A stretch of 64,000 nt of DNA from CAIKLP01 sp039798705 (GTDB lineage Bacteria; Bacteroidota; Bacteroidia; Sphingobacteriales; Sphingobacteriaceae): NCBI GenBank assembly GCA_039798705.1, contig JBDKFN010000002.1, positions 1 through 64,000 on the forward strand. The letters run 5' to 3'. Below the pieces are notes generated by a model. It did not search any database and was not told the DNA's origin. It saw nothing but the letters and a program-made list of their open reading frames with translations. This document shows positions 7,734 to 15,281 of this stretch, piece after piece. A program made the position numbers and the translations under genes. Each line of letters begins with the position of its first letter. Positions within the stretch are counted from its first letter, which is position 1.

Positions 7734-10541
7734 CTAATGTGCAGCTAGCCAATTTTCTCCAACACCAATTTCAACTAAAATAGGCACATTTAAAGGAATC
7801 GCATTTTTCATTTTATCTTCAATGATTGCTTTCATTTGGTCTACTTCGTGCAATGGCACTTCAAAAACCAATTCGTCATGCACCTGCATGGTCATTTTAG
7901 CTTGTAAGCCTTGCGCTTTAATAGCTGCATGAATTTGTATCATGGCCATTTTGATCATATCGGCTGCAGACCCCTGTATAGGTGCATTTATTGCATTTCG
8001 TTCAGCAAAACCCCTAACGGTTGCATTCGCAGAATTAATATCTCGCAAATATCTTCTGCGTTTCATGATTGTTTCTACATAACCATATTCTCTAGCAAAA
8101 TCTATGGTTTGTGCCATGTAATTTTTAATTCTAGGGAATTGAATAAAATATTGTTCGATAATTTCTGCAGCTTCTTTTCTAGGAATATTTAAATTCTGGG
8201 ATAATCCAAATGCGGATTGCCCGTAGATGATTCCAAAATTTACGGCCTTTGCATTTCTTCTTTGCTCTGCTGTTACTTCTTCAATTGTAACACCATAAAT
8301 ATTTGCAGCTGTTGCAGTGTGAATGTCTAAGCCGTTTTGAAATGCTTTCAACATATTTTCTTCTTTCGCCATTTCTGCAATTACTCTTAATTCAATTTGA
8401 GAATAATCGGCAGAGATGATCACATGCTGACTGTCTTTTGCGATAAACGCTTTGCGCACTTCTCTTCCTCTAGCTGTTTTAATAGGAATATTTTGCAAGT
8501 TTGGATTGTTTGAACTTAAACGACCTGTGGCTGCAACAGCTTGATTATAGGAGGTATGAACCCTTCCAGTTTTCGGATTTATCATTTCAGGCAATGCATC
8601 TACGTAAGTAGATTTTAATTTTTGCAAAGTTCTGAAACTTAAAATATGTTGTACGATGTCGTGCTTTGGCGCTAATAATGATAAAATATCTTCACCCGTT
8701 TGGTACTGCCCTGTTTTTGTTTTCTTTGCTTTTGGATCTAATTGCAGTTTATCAAATAAAACTTCGCCTAATTGTTTAGGTGATGCAATATTGAATTTCA
8801 CGCCAGCTAATTCGAAAATTTCTTTTTCTGCTTTTTCAATATCTACTGCTAGTTCTTTGGAAAGTTGGGCTAATACTGTCGGATCAATTTTAACACCTTC
8901 AAATTCCATTTCTGCTAATACATATACCAATGGGTTTTCAACTGCTTTAGCCAAATCAATTGCATTGGTGTTGATGAGCATGGGCTCAAAAACTTCTTTC
9001 AATTGCAAAGTAATGTCTGCATCTTCCGAAGCATATTCTTTTACCACATCAACCGCTACGTCACGCATGGTTCCTTGGCTTTTGCCTTTTTTTCCAATCA
9101 ACTCTGTAATAGAAACAGGGCTATATTGTAAATAATTTTCAGCCAATACATCCATACCATGTCTCGCATCCGCATCAATAAGGTAATGAGCTAACATGGT
9201 ATCGAACAATTCACCTTTCACCTTAATATCATACCACTTCAATAACAAAATATCATATTTAATATTTTGTCCAATTTTTATAATCGCTTCATTAGCTAAA
9301 ACTGCTGCGAATTCATTTAAGATTAATTTTGCTTCAGCGCTATTAGCTGGAAGTGGAACATAATATGCTTCCCCTTTTTGAAATGCAAAAGAAAGTCCAA
9401 CAATTTCAGCAAGGTTTGCATCTGCTGAAGTAGATTCTGTATCGAAACAGAAAAACTTTTGCAAATTTAATTGCTTAATTAGTTCCGCTCTTGCAACTTC
9501 ACTGTCAACTAAATGATAAACATGAGGAGTATCTTGAATGGTTTTGAAATTGATCAATTCCAACTCCTCTGCTGGCTCTTCTGCTTGGTATGCGGCTGCT
9601 TTAGGGCTGCCAAACAAATCCATTTGTGCAGTTGGATTGCTTTTTACTGTTTCTGTAATTTTAAAATCTTCGCCAAAAACACGACGACCTAAAGTTTTAA
9701 ATTCAAGTTCGGCAAATAAAGGTTCTAATAAATTTCTATCAGGCGCTTCCAATAACAAAGCGGCTTCGTCTAATTCTACCGGTACATCTAAAATAATAGT
9801 TGCCAATTTTTTAGACATCAAACCTTGCTCTTGAAAATTTTCTACATTTTCTTTTTGCTTTCCTTTTAATTCATGTGCATTGGCAAAAATGTTTTCCATC
9901 GAACCATAGCGACGAATTAAATCCTTAGCCGTTTTTTCGCCAATACCAGGTATGCCCGGAATGTTATCAACTGCATCTCCCCATAATCCTAAGATGTCTA
10001 TTACTTGATGTACATGCTCAATCTCCCATTTCTTCAACACTTCTGGCACGCCCATTATTTCGACATCATTACCCATTCTGGCTGGCTTATAGATAAAAAT
10101 ATTTTCTGAAACCAATTGCGCAAAATCTTTATCAGGTGTCATGCAATAAACAGCATATCCTTCTTTTTCTGCTTTTTTTGCTAGTGTTCCAATAATATCA
10201 TCTGCTTCGAATCCATCTTTGGTAATAACAGGAATTTTAAAGCCTTCAATTAATTGAAATACATAAGGAATGGCTGCAGATAAATCTTCTGGCATGGCCT
10301 CGCGATGCGCTTTGTAATCTTCAAAATCTGTATGTCGCTCGGTTGGTGCAGCAGTATCAAAAACCACTGCAATATGACTTGGCTTTTCTCTTCTTAATAA
10401 TTCCAAAAGTGTATTGGCAAAACCAAATACAGCCGAGGTATTAAGGCCATTGGATGTAAATCTAGGAGATTTACTCAAGGCAAAATGTGCGCGATATATC
10501 AACGCCATTCCATCTAATAGGTATAATTTCTTCTCTTGCAT
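7734..10541 (-). CDS. polA: DNA polymerase I
   Basis: 935 residues with all three Pol I domains. The 5' nuclease occupies about 1-290 (LLDGMALIYRAHFAL; GIPGIGEKTAKDLI). The 3'-5' exonuclease lies at about 335-530 and keeps its acidic site (FCFDTEST, D367 and E369; YASEDADITLQL), so proofreading should be active. The polymerase domain follows, with motif A SADYSQIELR (D712) and motif C QVHDELVFE (D889). The enzyme fills gaps and removes RNA primers during replication and repair. The next gene downstream on the same strand begins about 20 bases past the stop. A promoter-like element sits just upstream of the ATG. Confidence 0.97.
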   Translation of the reverse strand: MQEKKLYLLDGMALIYRAHFALSKSPRFTSNGLNTSAVFGFANTLLELLRREKPSHIAVVFDTAAPTERHTDFEDYKAHREAMPEDLSAAIPYVFQLIEGFKIPVITKDGFEADDIIGTLAKKAEKEGYAVYCMTPDKDFAQLVSENIFIYKPARMGNDVEIMGVPEVLKKWEIEHVHQVIDILGLWGDAVDNIPGIPGIGEKTAKDLIRRYGSMENIFANAHELKGKQKENVENFQEQGLMSKKLATIILDVPVELDEAALLLEAPDRNLLEPLFAELEFKTLGRRVFGEDFKITETVKSNPTAQMDLFGSPKAAAYQAEEPAEELELINFKTIQDTPHVYHLVDSEVARAELIKQLNLQKFFCFDTESTSADANLAEIVGLSFAFQKGEAYYVPLPANSAEAKLILNEFAAVLANEAIIKIGQNIKYDILLLKWYDIKVKGELFDTMLAHYLIDADARHGMDVLAENYLQYSPVSITELIGKKGKSQGTMRDVAVDVVKEYASEDADITLQLKEVFEPMLINTNAIDLAKAVENPLVYVLAEMEFEGVKIDPTVLAQLSKELAVDIEKAEKEIFELAGVKFNIASPKQLGEVLFDKLQLDPKAKKTKTGQYQTGEDILSLLAPKHDIVQHILSFRTLQKLKSTYVDALPEMINPKTGRVHTSYNQAVAATGRLSSNNPNLQNIPIKTARGREVRKAFIAKDSQHVIISADYSQIELRVIAEMAKEENMLKAFQNGLDIHTATAANIYGVTIEEVTAEQRRNAKAVNFGIIYGQSAFGLSQNLNIPRKEAAEIIEQYFIQFPRIKNYMAQTIDFAREYGYVETIMKRRRYLRDINSANATVRGFAERNAINAPIQGSAADMIKMAMIQIHAAIKAQGLQAKMTMQVHDELVFEVPLHEVDQMKAIIEDKMKNAIPLNVPILVEIGVGENWLAAH

Positions 10542-10551
10542 AAGCTTATTC

Positions 10552-10585
10552 CAAAGTTATAATAATCTTCATATTTATAGGACAA
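10552..10585 (-). promoter_or_regulatory. Promoter for polA
   Basis: On the minus strand TTG (10585-10583), 23 bases, then TAACTTTG (10559-10552) match the Bacteroidota promoter TTG-N(17-23)-TAnnTTTG. The -7 element ends only 10 bases before the polA ATG, so the 5' leader would be very short. Confidence 0.5.
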
Positions 10586-10598
10586 TTATGAATGGATA

Positions 10599-10631
10599 TT
10601 GAAAAATATTAGCGGATAATCGTTAATTTTA
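10599..10631 (+). promoter_or_regulatory. Candidate promoter for the AhpD-like gene
   Basis: TTG at 10599, a 22-base spacer and TAATTTTA at 10624-10631 fit the Bacteroidota promoter with one mismatch in the -7 element. The element ends 3 bases before the ATG at 10635. Confidence 0.35.
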
Positions 10632-10634
10632 GGC

Positions 10635-10979
10635 ATGGGAAAATTAACAGCCGAATTCAATGCGTATCGTGAAAAAATGAATACGCGAATTCTAGATGAA
10701 AAAAACTTAAATATTAATCGATTTTTCAATTTAGATACCACCAGTTATGCTGCAGGAGCGCTTCCTGTCAAAACCAAAGAAATGCTTGGTTTAGTTTCCT
10801 CGATGGTATTGAGATGCGACGATTGTATTAAATATCATTTGGGTAAATGCAAAGAAGAAGGCGTAAGCAGCGCAGAAATTTGGGAAATTTTTATGATTGC
10901 AAATTTAGTTGGCGGCAGTATTGTAATTCCTCATTTTAGAAGAGCGGTTGAGTATTGGGACGAATTGAACGAATTATAA
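10635..10979 (+). CDS. Carboxymuconolactone decarboxylase / AhpD-like protein
   Basis: 114 residues, almost all of it one helical CMD/AhpD fold. The motif LRCDDCIKYH places C61, C64 and H68 in the CxxCxxxH arrangement of AhpD, where the cysteines act as a disulfide pair in peroxide defence. The 4-carboxymuconolactone decarboxylases of aromatic degradation lack this pair, and no aromatic pathway genes are nearby, so a thiol-dependent antioxidant role is more likely. The gene ends 1 base before tag, with which it probably forms a two-gene operon. Confidence 0.82.
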   Translation: MGKLTAEFNAYREKMNTRILDEKNLNINRFFNLDTTSYAAGALPVKTKEMLGLVSSMVLRCDDCIKYHLGKCKEEGVSSAEIWEIFMIANLVGGSIVIPHFRRAVEYWDELNEL

Positions 10980-10980
10980 A

Positions 10981-11547
10981 ATGAAGAAGCGATGTGACTG
11001 GTGTTTATCGGACCCTATATACATAGAATACCATGACCAAGAATGGGGAAAAGAATGCCACGACGATAATGTGTTATTTGAATTCTTGATATTGGAAAGT
11101 GCACAAGCTGGATTAAGCTGGATCACTGTGCTTCGAAAAAGAGCAGGTTACCGAAAAGCATTTGCCAATTTTGACGCAAAAAAAATTGCAAAGTTTGACG
11201 AGAAAAAAGTAGAAGAGTTGATGCAATTCGAAGGAATTGTGCGCAATAGACTAAAAATAAAATCGGCAATTAGTAACGCGCAAATATTTTTAGCCATTCA
11301 AAAAGAATTTGGAAGTTTTGATACTTACCTGTACAGTTTCATGCCCAATCAAAAACGAATAGTCAATAAAAGAAAAGCGCTCAAAGACATTCCTGCAAGC
11401 AGTCCCGAATCGGATGCAATAAGTAAAGATTTAAAGAAAAGAGGATTTAAATTTTTTGGCACCACAATTTGTTATGCTCACATGCAAGCAACAGGAATGG
11501 TAAACGACCACTTAGTGGATTGCCATTGCTATGAAAGTAATTCTTGA
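10981..11547 (+). CDS. tag: DNA-3-methyladenine glycosylase I
   Basis: 188 residues, the family length. The N-terminus (KRCDWCLSDPIYIEYHDQEW) is the Tag signature, with the cysteine and histidine zinc ligands; the matching C-terminal ligands lie in the MVNDHLVDCHCYE region. Tag removes 3-methyladenine from alkylated DNA, the first step of base excision repair. The gene follows an AhpD-like protein at 1 base and converges with an alkyltransferase-like gene, overlapping it by 19 bases. A small alkylation-damage neighbourhood is therefore present. Confidence 0.94.
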   Translation: MKKRCDWCLSDPIYIEYHDQEWGKECHDDNVLFEFLILESAQAGLSWITVLRKRAGYRKAFANFDAKKIAKFDEKKVEELMQFEGIVRNRLKIKSAISNAQIFLAIQKEFGSFDTYLYSFMPNQKRIVNKRKALKDIPASSPESDAISKDLKKRGFKFFGTTICYAHMQATGMVNDHLVDCHCYESNS

Positions 11548-11867
11548 GTTGGATCCCAAAAAACGTTTTTGAAATTCACTATTTGGTCGTTGATGATTTG
11601 ATGCCCTTCAGATCTTAACATTTCTTCCATTAAGTTTTCCCCAGGGAAATGATGCTTGCCTGTTAATAGCCCGTTTCTATTGACTACCCGATGTGCAGGC
11701 ACATCAAGCAATTCGTGAGATGCATTCATTGCCCAACCTACCATTCTAGATGCTTGCTTTACACTTAAATAATTTGCAATGGCTCCATAAGAAGTAACCC
11801 TCCCTTTTGGAATTTGACGCACAACAGCATATACGCTTTCGAAAAAATTAAGATCCGCTTTCATCAA
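11529..11867 (-). CDS. Alkyltransferase-like protein (MGMT DNA-binding domain, no acceptor Cys)
   Basis: 112 residues, corresponding only to the DNA-binding domain of O6-alkylguanine-DNA alkyltransferase. The helix-turn-helix region (IPKGRVTSYGAIANYL) and the Asn-Arg hinge are recognisable. Where active enzymes read PCHR this protein reads PAHRVV, with Ala58 in place of the alkyl-accepting Cys. That is the defining feature of alkyltransferase-like (ATL) proteins, which bind O6-alkylguanine without repairing it and hand the lesion to nucleotide excision repair. It overlaps the end of trmB by 20 bases and is probably translated from the same mRNA. Confidence 0.88.
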   Translation of the reverse strand: MMKADLNFFESVYAVVRQIPKGRVTSYGAIANYLSVKQASRMVGWAMNASHELLDVPAHRVVNRNGLLTGKHHFPGENLMEEMLRSEGHQIINDQIVNFKNVFWDPTQELLS

Positions 11868-12504
11868 ATGAAAACTTTAAGTAATTAATATTTTTTCCCA
11901 AGGCAAGGTATTTTTTTTCGTAGGTTGTTTGAATGCGCAATAAGTCATCAAGTATTTCATCTTGATATAAATCGGATGTGTCTGCAATAACTTTAATGGG
12001 CTGTGATTGCAATAGTTCTTTGGTGTATTCATACAAAGCATCACTGTCCGTTTTCAAATGAACAATGCCGTTGGGTTGCAATATTGTTTGATAATATGCT
12101 AAAAAACGATTCGATGTTAGTCGCTTTCTTTCTCTGCTAATTTGTGGTTGCGGATCTGGAAATGTAATCCAAATTTCTGCAATTTCTGCTGGATCAAAAT
12201 GAGCTAAAATGCTTTCGATTTCAATTCGCAAAAATGCTACATTCTGCATTTTGTTTTCTATAGCTGTTTTAGCACCTCTCCATATTCTGGCCCCTTTAAT
12301 ATCAATTCCAATAAAATTCTTTGAAGGATATTGCTCCGCTAAATTAACGGTGTACTCTCCTCTGCCGCAGCCTAATTCCAATACAATTGGATGGTCGTTC
12401 TTAAAATAGTTTTTTGCCCAAGCTCCTTTATGTATAGGCTCTAGCTCAAATACATTCGCAAATTCTGCAATTTCTTTGAAGCGTTTTAGTTTATCTTTTC
12501 CCAA
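11848..12504 (-). CDS. trmB: tRNA (guanine-N7-)-methyltransferase
   Basis: 218 residues. The SAM-binding loop is VLELGCGRGEYTVNLA, followed by FIGIDIKGARIWRGAKTA and the TrmB-specific motif IWITFPDPQPQISRERKRL. The C-terminal HLKTDSDALYEYTKELL is also diagnostic. The enzyme makes m7G46 in the tRNA variable loop. The ATL gene overlaps its 3' end. A TAnnnTTTG-like element (TAACCTTTG, about 12520-12528) lies just upstream of the ATG and may be its promoter. Confidence 0.94.
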   Translation of the reverse strand: MGKDKLKRFKEIAEFANVFELEPIHKGAWAKNYFKNDHPIVLELGCGRGEYTVNLAEQYPSKNFIGIDIKGARIWRGAKTAIENKMQNVAFLRIEIESILAHFDPAEIAEIWITFPDPQPQISRERKRLTSNRFLAYYQTILQPNGIVHLKTDSDALYEYTKELLQSQPIKVIADTSDLYQDEILDDLLRIQTTYEKKYLALGKNINYLKFSFDESGS

Positions 12505-12591
12505 TTTGAATGTTATTTAAGCAAAGGTTATAAAAAAAATGCGTTTTATAAAGTTGGGTTTAAAAGGTTATAATTTCTGAGAAGATAAATG

Positions 12592-12599
12592 TATTTTTG
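12592..12599 (+). promoter_or_regulatory. Candidate -7 promoter element before the GDP-fucose synthase gene
   Basis: TATTTTTG is an exact TAnnTTTG match 25 bases before the ATG at 12625. No clear TTG is seen about 20 bases upstream. Confidence 0.4.
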
Positions 12600-12624
12600 G
12601 GCATCATATTGAAAAAGAGCATAC

Positions 12625-13551
12625 ATGAACAAAGACGCTAAAATATATATTGCAGGACATAGGGGAATGGTTGGTTCTGCTATACTAAGAAAATTAACAA
12701 AAGAAGGTTATAGCAATTTGATATTCAAAAGCTCTTCAGAATTGGATTTAAGAAATCAAGCTGCGGTTGAGTCTTTTTTTAATTTAGAAAAACCTGAATA
12801 CGTATTTCTTGCAGCAGCCAAAGTGGGCGGAATTGTTGCCAATAACACCTATCGTGCAGATTTTTTATATGAAAATTTAGCAATCCAAAACAACATCATT
12901 CATTCGGCATATTTACATCAAGTAAAAAAGTTGATGTTCTTAGGCTCTTCTTGTATATATCCTAAACTAGCGCCACAACCATTGCAAGAAGAAAGTTTAT
13001 TGACTGGCTTATTAGAACAAACTAACGAGCCATATGCAATAGCAAAAATTGCAGGTATTAAAATGTGTGAAGCGTATAGAAGTCAATATGGTTGTAATTT
13101 TATTTCTGTGATGCCAACAAATTTATATGGCTATAACGATAATTATCACCCACAAAATTCTCACGTACTGCCTGCTTTAATTAGAAAATTTCATGAAGCA
13201 AAATTAAATCATTCTGCCCATGTGGAAATTTGGGGCACTGGCACTCCGCTTAGAGAGTTTTTGTTTGCCGACGATTTAGCAGATGCTTGTTATTTCTTAA
13301 TGCAAAATTACAACGAAGCAGGTTTTTTAAATGTTGGCGTTGGACATGACATTAGCATTAAAGACTTAGCGCTTTTAATTAAAGAAATAATCGGATTTGA
13401 AGGCGAGATTGTTTTTGATAGTAGCAAGCCAGATGGCACACCTAGAAAGCTAATGGATGTAAGCAAACTGAGCGCATTAGGCTGGAAATACCAAACAGCA
13501 TTGGCAGACGGAATTCGATTAGCGTATGCAGATTTTTTGAGCAAAAATTAA
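12625..13551 (+). CDS. fcl: GDP-L-fucose synthase
   Basis: 308 residues. The NADP-binding Rossmann loop is AGHRGMVGSAILRKL; FLGSSCIYPKLAPQP supplies the catalytic Ser and Cys region and NEPYAIAKIAG the Tyr-xxx-Lys pair. This matches GDP-4-keto-6-deoxy-mannose epimerase/reductase, which makes GDP-L-fucose for surface polysaccharide. Its usual partner gene gmd (GDP-mannose 4,6-dehydratase) is not in the window. The 3' end overlaps the convergent enoyl-CoA hydratase gene by 4 bases. Confidence 0.93.
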   Translation: MNKDAKIYIAGHRGMVGSAILRKLTKEGYSNLIFKSSSELDLRNQAAVESFFNLEKPEYVFLAAAKVGGIVANNTYRADFLYENLAIQNNIIHSAYLHQVKKLMFLGSSCIYPKLAPQPLQEESLLTGLLEQTNEPYAIAKIAGIKMCEAYRSQYGCNFISVMPTNLYGYNDNYHPQNSHVLPALIRKFHEAKLNHSAHVEIWGTGTPLREFLFADDLADACYFLMQNYNEAGFLNVGVGHDISIKDLALLIKEIIGFEGEIVFDSSKPDGTPRKLMDVSKLSALGWKYQTALADGIRLAYADFLSKN

Positions 13552-14330
13552 TTGCCAGAAAAATTCGCTTTTCTTTTTTCTAAAAATGAAGTTGTTCCCT
13601 CTTTAAAATCTTTAGTGCCAAAGCAGGCTCCAAAATTTTCGATCTCCGCAGCGTAACCATTTGCACCTGCAACAAAACCAGCATTAACAGATTGAATTGC
13701 ATAACTAATTGCAACAGGTGATTTAGTAATCACCTTTGAAATAATTTCTTCGCATTTTGTAATTAATTCTTCTGCCGGTACAACATGATTAACTAAACCA
13801 ATTCTGTATGCTTCTGCAGCGTTAATAACATCTGCGGTAACAATCATTTCCATCGCTCTACCTTTACCTACCAATTGAGGCAATCGCTGTGTTCCACCGT
13901 AACCAGGTATTACGCCTAGTCCAACTTCTGGCAAACCCATTTTTGCAGTTTCAGATGCAACCCTGATATGACAAGCCATGGCTAATTCTAAACCACCACC
14001 TAAGGCAAAACCATTAATGGCGGCAATAACTGGTTTAGGGCTATTTTCTATTAAATCAAAAACAGTTGAATGTCCTTCACTACTCAACGCCGCACCTTGC
14101 GCAACAGAAAAATCTGCAAACTCTGAAATATCTGCTCCAGCAACAAATGCTTTTGATCCATCACCAGTTAAAATAATTGCACGTACATCGTCGTCTGCAA
14201 AAGCAGCTTTGAACGCTGCATTTAATTCTGATAACGTTGCTTTATTTAATGCGTTTAATTTGCTTGCACGATTAATAGTAATGTGCAATGTTGCATTCTT
14301 GTTTTCGGTTAAAATGTTTTCGTATGGCAT
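13548..14330 (-). CDS. Enoyl-CoA hydratase/isomerase family protein
   Basis: 260 residues, typical crotonase length. The oxyanion hole region (AFVAGADISEF) and both catalytic glutamates of hydratases are present: the Glu of ALGGGLELAMAC and that of KMGLPEVGLGVIPGYGGTQRL. It should therefore hydrate trans-2-enoyl-CoA, but the precise acyl substrate is not visible. Its ATG overlaps the stop of the preceding hypothetical gene (TAATG), so translation is likely coupled within the gltX/B12-binding operon. Confidence 0.85.
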   Translation of the reverse strand: MPYENILTENKNATLHITINRASKLNALNKATLSELNAAFKAAFADDDVRAIILTGDGSKAFVAGADISEFADFSVAQGAALSSEGHSTVFDLIENSPKPVIAAINGFALGGGLELAMACHIRVASETAKMGLPEVGLGVIPGYGGTQRLPQLVGKGRAMEMIVTADVINAAEAYRIGLVNHVVPAEELITKCEEIISKVITKSPVAISYAIQSVNAGFVAGANGYAAEIENFGACFGTKDFKEGTTSFLEKRKANFSGN

Positions 14331-14851
14331 TAGTTGAAGATTATTTTTTCAATATCTATTACTTTTTTTCTGTAAGCTTTTTTAAATGACTGCGAGGTTA
14401 GAATGCACCAAACAGGGCTAGTTGCGCCTTTGTTGATAATCAATAAACGGGTGTCACCTAACAACCATTCGTATCCTAAAGTTGTGGTCAACGTGTCGGC
14501 ATGTGTGGTTGCGTTTTCTAAAATTTTAGGTTCACCAAAATCGGTGCTCAGTTTTGCAATTACGGAACCTAGTTCTCTAAACCTTAAATCAAAATGCACT
14601 TCCACTAACTCTTCTTGGTAAAATCTGAAGTTGCAATAATCATAATGAAAGTTTCCATAAAAAATCGAATCCTTGTTGTTGATTTCACAATTACTAAATT
14701 TGTCCCCTGCATTTGTTTGACTACACCTTGCCAATATTGGAATAGACTTTTTACTCGAACCCCATTGATATATTTTATACCCGGTTTTGGTTATTTGCGC
14801 ATTTGCATTAAATGCAAATAATATAAAAATAAGGTATAAGATTTTTTTCAT
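14330..14851 (-). CDS. Secreted protein of unknown function
   Basis: 173 residues with a clear signal peptide (MKKILYLIFILFAFNANAQ). The rest is a compact alpha/beta-looking domain with KTGYKIYQWGSSKKSI, NFRFYQEELVEVHFDL and LSTDFGEPKI, which recalls small periplasmic proteins of Bacteroidota, but I recognise no named family. It contains four or more cysteines after the signal peptide, which could form disulfides. It overlaps both neighbours by 1 base, so it is cotranslated with a B12-binding protein and an enoyl-CoA hydratase, though a periplasmic protein is unlikely to act in the same reaction. Confidence 0.7.
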   Translation of the reverse strand: MKKILYLIFILFAFNANAQITKTGYKIYQWGSSKKSIPILARCSQTNAGDKFSNCEINNKDSIFYGNFHYDYCNFRFYQEELVEVHFDLRFRELGSVIAKLSTDFGEPKILENATTHADTLTTTLGYEWLLGDTRLLIINKGATSPVWCILTSQSFKKAYRKKVIDIEKIIFN

Positions 14852-15258
14852 TAGAAATTTCTATTTGCTGCAACCCACTCTGTGATATATGTTACAATAT
14901 TTGCAGTTGACGTGCCAGGCGCAAACAATTGACCTACGCCCATTTGAGCCAATTGCTCCATGTCTGGCTCTGGAATAATTCCACCGCCAGTAAGCAACAC
15001 ATCGTTCATTCCTTTTTCTTTCATCAAATTGATAATTTTAGGGAATACGGTTAAATGTGCGCCACTTAAAATACTTACTCCAATTGCGTCAACATCTTCT
15101 TGCAATGCAGCGTTGACAATCATTTCTGGTGTTTGTCTTAATCCAGTATAAATCACTTCCATCCCTGCATCACGCAAAGAAGTAGCGATAATTTTTGCAC
15201 CTCTATCATGCCCATCTAATCCACATTTTGCTACTAATACTCTAATCGGTCTTTTCAT
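14851..15258 (-). CDS. Stand-alone cobalamin (B12)-binding domain protein
   Basis: 135 residues, equal to the C-terminal B12-binding domain of methylmalonyl-CoA mutase. The cobalamin motif DGHDRG (H17) is intact and is followed by VIYTGLRQTPEMIVNAA, GVSILSGAH and LLTGGGIIPEPD, all typical of the mutase small domain. In split acyl-CoA mutases such a subunit pairs with a separate substrate-binding subunit, which is not in the window. It sits 23 bases after gltX and is followed by an unknown secreted protein and an enoyl-CoA hydratase. The role as a mutase subunit is inferred. Confidence 0.87.
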   Translation of the reverse strand: MKRPIRVLVAKCGLDGHDRGAKIIATSLRDAGMEVIYTGLRQTPEMIVNAALQEDVDAIGVSILSGAHLTVFPKIINLMKEKGMNDVLLTGGGIIPEPDMEQLAQMGVGQLFAPGTSTANIVTYITEWVAANRNF

Positions 15259-15281
15259 GGTTTTTGATTAGTTGAATATAA

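Noticed and set aside
8656..9135. 159-codon open frame on the + strand
   Set aside because: Antisense to polA; low-complexity Ser/Asn-rich product, as expected from a shadow of a conserved gene.
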